Below are positions 59,231 through 64,000 of a DNA stretch of 64,000 nucleotides, in pieces. The number at the start of each line of letters is the position of its first letter. Position 1 is the first letter of the stretch. A program made the translations under genes and the position numbers. Where the stretch lies: the NCBI GenBank assembly GCA_010405405.1, contig MU004233.1, positions 1,315,122-1,379,121 of the forward strand. Direction: 5' to 3'. This stretch comes from Microthyrium microscopicum. Taxonomy: Eukaryota > Ascomycota > Dothideomycetes > Microthyriales > Microthyriaceae. The notes under the pieces were generated by a model. It was not told the DNA's origin. It worked only from the letters and a program-made list of their open reading frames with translations, and ran no database searches.

Positions 59231-59825
59231 TTTGTGTACGAAATTGGAAGATGGATGCTGAATGTTGGAAGATCCTGAATTGTAATAAGTAAGATGAGCA
59301 CACTGAAGACATGAGAGGCCGTAGCCTTCTTTTTATAGATTCAATTTAGGTTCAGAGTGATTAAATGAATTGAAGTTTCACCAGCTATGAGTTTTACCAC
59401 ATCAGTGGTCTCTTGTATGCGTCAATTGTTTGCGTCCATGGTGTTTCATTTTTCCTTGGAGAAGAGAAAGCACCGGATGGTACTAGTTCTTTGTAGCAAT
59501 CTTTCATGGCAGCGTCAGACCCGGCAATACTTGACCAATCCCACACATATGCGTAGCGAGAGCGTGCACTGGGGGTGTGAAAGGTCTTGTATTTATCGTC
59601 CCAGGTGTAAACTGCTGCCAGAATCCAGTCACAGCATTTCGCTGGAAGTCTAGAATTTTATGTCCGTCCTCACGATTGAGTGTATGGGCGACACAGTGGC
59701 TGATGCCAGCGTTCCGGTTATTTCGTTCACTGGTTGGACTGATGATCAATGTCAGTGACAGGCCTTATTTCTCAATGGCATCAACGCCTCTGTGTGACGG
59801 AGTAATTGTCCATATTTGTCAGCGT
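59231..59825. other. Intergenic region, about 0.6 kb
   Basis: Between the start of the four-exon orphan and the 3' end of the TBC gene, both on the minus strand. An 81-codon minus-strand frame (59504-59749) reads fairly protein-like but lacks partners or a family match. Confidence 0.4.
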
Positions 59826-61896
59826 TCATCGGCCTAGCATGCCGCCTTCTGAATTCAGCAGAGAACCGCGACCCGTGTTCTGCCCCTTGAGATGCGCGCT
59901 GCTGCCACTAAACAGATTGTGCCATATAAAGGCTTCGCTAAGGAGCAGCTCAATATCTTTCTCTGTCCAATCGCGGGTCGGGAGTGCTTGCAAGAACATC
60001 ATGACTTCCTGAAAGTCCATCTTGACAAGTTGCTCTGACCATTTCACAAGAAATGCTGCACATACGTAGAGATGAAAGTCTGAGAAGCCCCTATCCTCAG
60101 CCTAGAAAGAAATCAGCTTGGCAATGCTCGCTTAACCTAAGGAAGAAACCTACCATATAAGTGTCCCACATTCTGATGGTGTTTTTGACACTTATCTCAC
60201 GCATAAGGAGACAGTTCATCCATCGGAAGCTGAATTGGATAAATTCCACGCCTTCTTGTTCAAAATGTTTCGATAATGTGGCATCGATGCGGGTGGTAAG
60301 CTCTCGGAGATTTTTGACTTGTCGTTGTATCCCCGGCTGTCCAGAGACATAGTTATCTTGTATTCCTTCTAGAAGCTTGGTCAAACACCAAAAGCAGTCT
60401 GCTTCAACAGCGTCCAGAACAGGCTTTGGCAGTTGTCCGGGGTCCATTCCAAATTCGATATCAGAATCTGTTATATAAGATGCTAAGAAAACCTGCCAAA
60501 ATGGTGTGACTAGGTCATTGATGCCTTGTACATAACCGCTGGCAGGATGGCGTATTGCCCATAGGTAAAGAATGCGTTCTAGAGATTTTTGCGTCGCTTC
60601 GTAGCTGTACAATTGCAGGTGAGGATTGGTACGAGGAACATCGATGCTGATCTGATGCCATACAGCTTCGTCAAGACCTCTTCCTCTACCACGGGTTACC
60701 GCTGGCACTGTCCCCAAGCCGGCAATGCCAGTCGAAATGGGAGCGTCGTTCGCGCTGTTACCCCGCTCAAATGCTTGACGTACTCCGTCAAGATATTCTT
60801 TGCGTTTCCTTTCTAAAGTTGCTACTCTTCTCTCGCTGCTAGTTGGTAGGTAGCCAAGCAGCAACTGCCACGTCATCGCTCGGACTTCTGTAGGTACACC
60901 AGACCAAGCTGATGATCTGAGATCTGAAAGCGAGACATTGGTTGATTGAAGAACTCGTTTAAACTTGTTGATTTTGTTGATATGAGATTCCAAAGCGTCT
61001 CTTTCTTTCTGCGTCGCGTTACTTGGGGCCGTGGAATGATTGATGAGGTGGAGAGCATTCGCTGGATCTCGCAGTATTTCTTTGTATTGCGGTCGCAGTA
61101 TCTTGCCATCCTTTTTCTTTGCTGATGGGTATGTTGGAATGCCACGCTCCTCTGCTATGTCCCCTGTAGGCTTCCAAGATGCTACAGGCGACGAGAACGA
61201 CGACGGCCCATTTGATCCTGAAAAGCTGGAGCCTCCTGGATCGATGTTCTTGCCACCTTGTATCCTCTTGCCTGTTCTTCTGGCGCCGCTTATTCTCGGT
61301 AGGCCGAACTCGTCTTCTTCATCTTCCAACGCAAACTCCCCACCTTGCTCTCCGTCTTCACCGTATGCGCTAGGCCTCCGGCCGGAGTCTTTCAGTGTAG
61401 ATATGTGTTTGCGGTTTGGGGATTCTCGAGCGTTAGAGCGGGGCATACTGGATTCTCGGCTTTGTGGAGTAGAGGAGTCGGCGCGGGATCGAGACCTAGA
61501 CAAAGATCTGCTACAGTTTTAGCATATCAGTCACTATTAGGGTTCTAGTAAACGGACAAGGCATCGAATTTAAGGATATCGGTATGTGAGTATGAGGCGC
61601 CCACCACCTTCTTGGGTTCTGGACTTGCTCCCGTTGAATTAGTTCTCCAGAACGGCGAGGTAGTCCTAGACAAAGCAAGTTAGACAAATTCCAAACAAAG
61701 AACCGATATTAAAGACATACTCAGAACGGTCTTATACAGAACCCAGAGTCAGCGCATTGGGACCTTGAGAGTAATATGTGATGTACGAACCAACCTGGAC
61801 CATTTCCTACGACAAGAGTTAGTTATGAGCGAAGGTTGAGGAATATCCGGAACTAACCTGGGGCTGCCTTCCACCTCCAATATTCTTCCTATCCAT
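59826..61896 (-). CDS. gyp1: TBC-domain Rab GTPase-activating protein, Gyp1-like
   Basis: The last exon (60101-59826) and the large exon (about 61510-60154), joined by a 52-bp intron, carry the TBC domain. Small 5' exons begin at ATG 61896 (MDRKNIGGGRQPQ); two or three short exons follow, and the exact donor before 61510 is uncertain. TBC motifs: WSGVPTEVRAMTWQLLLGYL; the arginine finger IxxDxxR as ISIDVPR; the glutamine finger YVQG; and MWDTYM followed by the last exon's FHLYVCAAFLVKW and MMFLQALPT. Gyp1 (TBC1D22) stimulates GTP hydrolysis by Ypt1/Rab1 at the Golgi and controls autophagy entry; this is inferred from the family. The N terminus is Ser/Arg-rich and disordered. Both catalytic fingers are intact. 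Confidence 0.9.
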
Positions 61897-62382
61897 TATT
61901 CCGTTACTCGTTTTTCTATGAGGCGAAGAACATTACACACGTAATTGCAAGGTTGGCGTCGGATCTGGCTGGGGGTACAGTATTTTGTCTGCCGCCCCGG
62001 GCCCCAGGCTCACAGGCTGAGAGAAAATGCAGCTATTCCGAAATAGGCGCTAGCGTCGCACTTCTGGTCTTCTTGGCACTCTTTCCATCAAGCAATTCTA
62101 TCTTTTGCAACCACAACTCTCCTCTCCCCATCCAACCATCAACCATCACCAACCCCCATAATAACAGAAGATCAACCCATTCCCTCGAAAAGTCTATACA
62201 GTCCATCGCTCATTATATCCACCTTCTGATCAGCTCAGATTTAAAGCTCAAAGCCCTCTGAGTTTCTTCGCAAAGCAGTTGACCGCATCAAGCACCTGCT
62301 AGGTCGCGTTGTCGCGCGTTGTTCAGCATCGCTGAGCGTGAACTTTCATTTTTGAAAGCACTAATCAAAGCAGCACTACGCA
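61897..62382. promoter_or_regulatory. Divergent promoter region, gyp1 and HRP1-like gene
   Basis: A 486-bp region between two divergent start codons. The HRP1 side is C/T- and A-rich (CCACAACTCTCCTCTCCCCA near 62110), typical of a fungal start region. No other gene was seen. Confidence 0.45.
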
Positions 62383-64000
62383 ATGGCCGACGAGGATTTC
62401 GAAGATGATCTCTTCGCTGATGTGTAGGTCCATCTTTTTCCGTTTGCAGAGCTCAGTCGCTAACAATATTTTCAGCTATGCCGATGATGCACCACCTGCC
62501 CCCGCACAGCCTTCACAGCCTGTTGCCGAACCTTCCCAGACCGCAGTGAATATATCAGCCCCGGTCCAAGTCAAAGAAGAAGAGGCATACGAACCACAAT
62601 CAAATGGTTACGACCAAACTGGTGGTTCTGGTTATGATGATGGCACAGGCATGGGCAATAGCGGTGTGAAGATAGAGCAATATCAAGGTCATGATGAACA
62701 GGATTATAATGACGATAGTGGCAAAGCTGTCATTAACGAAGACGGGTAAGTTATTTCGCAAAACTTGATATTTTATTCTAGCGGTATTATACACCTTCGT
62801 GGGTATTCATTTGCGCGGGACTCGACACTCCAGGACCAGTATTGAGATATATGGGAACACTTGGAGGAAGGGAAAGAGAGACTTCCAGCTATGATCCCAA
62901 GTTTCACCATTCATTTAGACTGTTGTTGGGTGACTGTCGAATGTTGTCAGAATGGGCATTCAGAGAGACATGAAAAGACTGCAGCTAAACCACATTCCTT
63001 GCATGGGATTTGTGTAAAGCTATGGCAATGCGGCAGACGGAAGGGCTCGGATGAACTCTTTGAATAATGGATTCGGCATCGGGGATAAGGTGTGGGAAAA
63101 TCTGAACGACGCCATCAAAATATGCTTATGCTTCTTGAGAGAAAGATCGTGGGTGTAACAAAAAGGAAAGGCCAGTCAGACTCTTACAAAACCACCTACC
63201 ACGGTACCATTGGTACCAGAACCTTCATGTCGATATATCCTGATAGTTCAGATCCGATAGTCGTCCTTGTCAGAGATTGCCGGAAGCGATCTGCAGGACA
63301 CAGCTAGCAACCGTCTTGGTAGCAAAATACTTTGGGTTTATCCGAGAAACGATTCTTTTCTTGCTACTACCGCTGCCTTGACAACTGCTGTGGTTATTAA
63401 GGCTTTCCAATGTCGTTTCACGTATTGGCCTTCAGCCATTTGCCTCGTGTGGAATCGAATAGCTTCCACCGAACAAATCAGCTTGCGCACCAATGGTAGT
63501 TGGATGAATTCGAATTCTTGGTGGAGCTTGGGGATACTGCAACTACACAGAACTGAAGGCCTAAATCATTGCTTTGAGTATTGTCCAAACAAAGAGCACC
63601 AAAAAGCAAACATCATCGGATACTTCATGTTCCATTGAATACCTGGAAACCAAACTCACCACCCAGAATACGAACTCTGGAGACCTCGCAATTGAATACC
63701 TGCTCAATGCCTAACATGACCGCCAAATATATATAGATTTAGTGCTAACCATTTCTTTCCGTAGGAAAATGTTCATTGGAGGACTTAATTGGGAAACATC
63801 GGATGGTATGATAGATTCTTATCTGTACTCGATTGATATTCTAATAATCTTTACCAGACTCACTTCGCAGCTACTTCTCTCAGTTTGGTGAGGTCACAGA
63901 ATGTACCGTGATGCGTGATGGAGCTAGTGGTCGCTCACGAGGCTTTGGCTTTCTCACCTTCCGTGACCCAAAGGTCGTCAACACAGTCGTTGTCAAGGAA
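62383..64000 (+). CDS. hrp1: HRP1/Nab4-like RNA-binding protein (5' part)
   Basis: Exons 62383-62423, 62476-62745, 63765-63805 and 63858 onward; the gene runs off the window. The N terminus is acidic ([14 protein letters not shown]) and then Pro/Gln/Gly/Asp-rich and disordered. The first RRM begins with [20 protein letters not shown] (RNP2 MFIGGL) and contains RNP1 as RGFGFLTF. This pairing and spacing match Hrp1/Nab4, which binds AU-rich efficiency elements for mRNA 3'-end cleavage and shuttles with mRNA. A second RRM is expected beyond the edge. The 1,019-bp second intron is very long for this genome; the other introns measured here are 45-147 bp. Confidence 0.88.
62746..63764 (+). other. 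Unusually long intron (1,019 bp) of the HRP1-like gene
   Basis: Donor GTAAGT at 62746 and acceptor ...CCGTAG at 63764, with a GCTAAC branch site near 63743. The phases join in frame (phase 2) into the RRM. Open frames inside (for example 63267-63638) have no family match. An internal acceptor (ATTCTAG near 62781) would open a short frame ending in TGA after about 20 codons, so an alternative 'poison' exon is possible. Confidence 0.7.

Noticed and set aside
59504-59749. An 81-codon minus-strand frame between two genes
   Set aside because: It reads partly protein-like, but no neighbouring exon with a matching phase was found and no family is recognised.

Overview
The window looks like chromosomal DNA of a filamentous ascomycete (Pezizomycotina). 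The genes carry short 45-150 bp GT-AG introns with CTAAC/CTGAC-like branch sites. The products are ascomycete orthologues (a Pmk1/Fus3 MAP kinase, Snf5, cytosolic asparaginyl-tRNA synthetase, a Gyp1-type TBC protein, an Hrp1-type RNA-binding protein). Gene-rich DNA alternates abruptly with TpA-rich blocks, which is the pattern left by repeat-induced point mutation (RIP). I cannot name the genus from sequence alone.

Layout. 1-0.54 kb: edge of an AT-rich, RIP-like block. 1.3-22.5 kb: a DOPA 4,5-dioxygenase-family gene, an orphan gene, DED81, a small orphan, a tandem-PHD (Rco1-like) gene, a PA2G4/Cdb4-like gene, a secreted nuclease/phosphatase-fold protein, snf5 and an orphan membrane protein. 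22.65-29.96 kb: one RIP-degraded Copia LTR element with a 5-bp target duplication. 30.2-39.1 kb: a 64-aa cysteine-motif protein, the pmk1-type MAPK, a kinesin-10-like gene, a secreted Ser/Thr-rich repeat protein and a frameshifted enoyl-CoA hydratase-family gene. 40.18-55.98 kb: one 15.8-kb nested structure. A Mutator-like DNA transposon (56-bp C-rich terminal inverted repeats, 10-bp target duplication) was entered separately by a Copia and a Gypsy LTR element, each with its own 5-bp duplication. Subtracting both leaves a host transposon of about 2.75 kb. 56.0-64.0 kb: a secreted lipase starting only about 80 bp from that transposon, an orphan four-exon gene, a Gyp1-like RabGAP and the 5' part of an HRP1-like gene that runs off the window.

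A second theme is a family of short non-autonomous DNA elements (MITEs, about 150-213 bp). Complete copies have long terminal inverted repeats starting CAA[C/G]GG and ending in GTTG. Four copies have perfect, different 6-bp target duplications (ACCAGA, GTCGGG, AACCTC, CCACCT). Copies sit mainly in promoters: upstream of DED81 (two side by side), of the PA2G4-like gene, between the DOPA-dioxygenase and orphan genes, and next to both large transposon islands.

Most genes are unrelated housekeeping or regulatory functions (translation, chromatin, vesicle traffic, signalling, mitosis) and do not form a biosynthetic cluster. Exon models were built by eye from splice consensus and reading-frame continuity. 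Products named from family motifs are reliable, but exact boundaries of first exons are less so.
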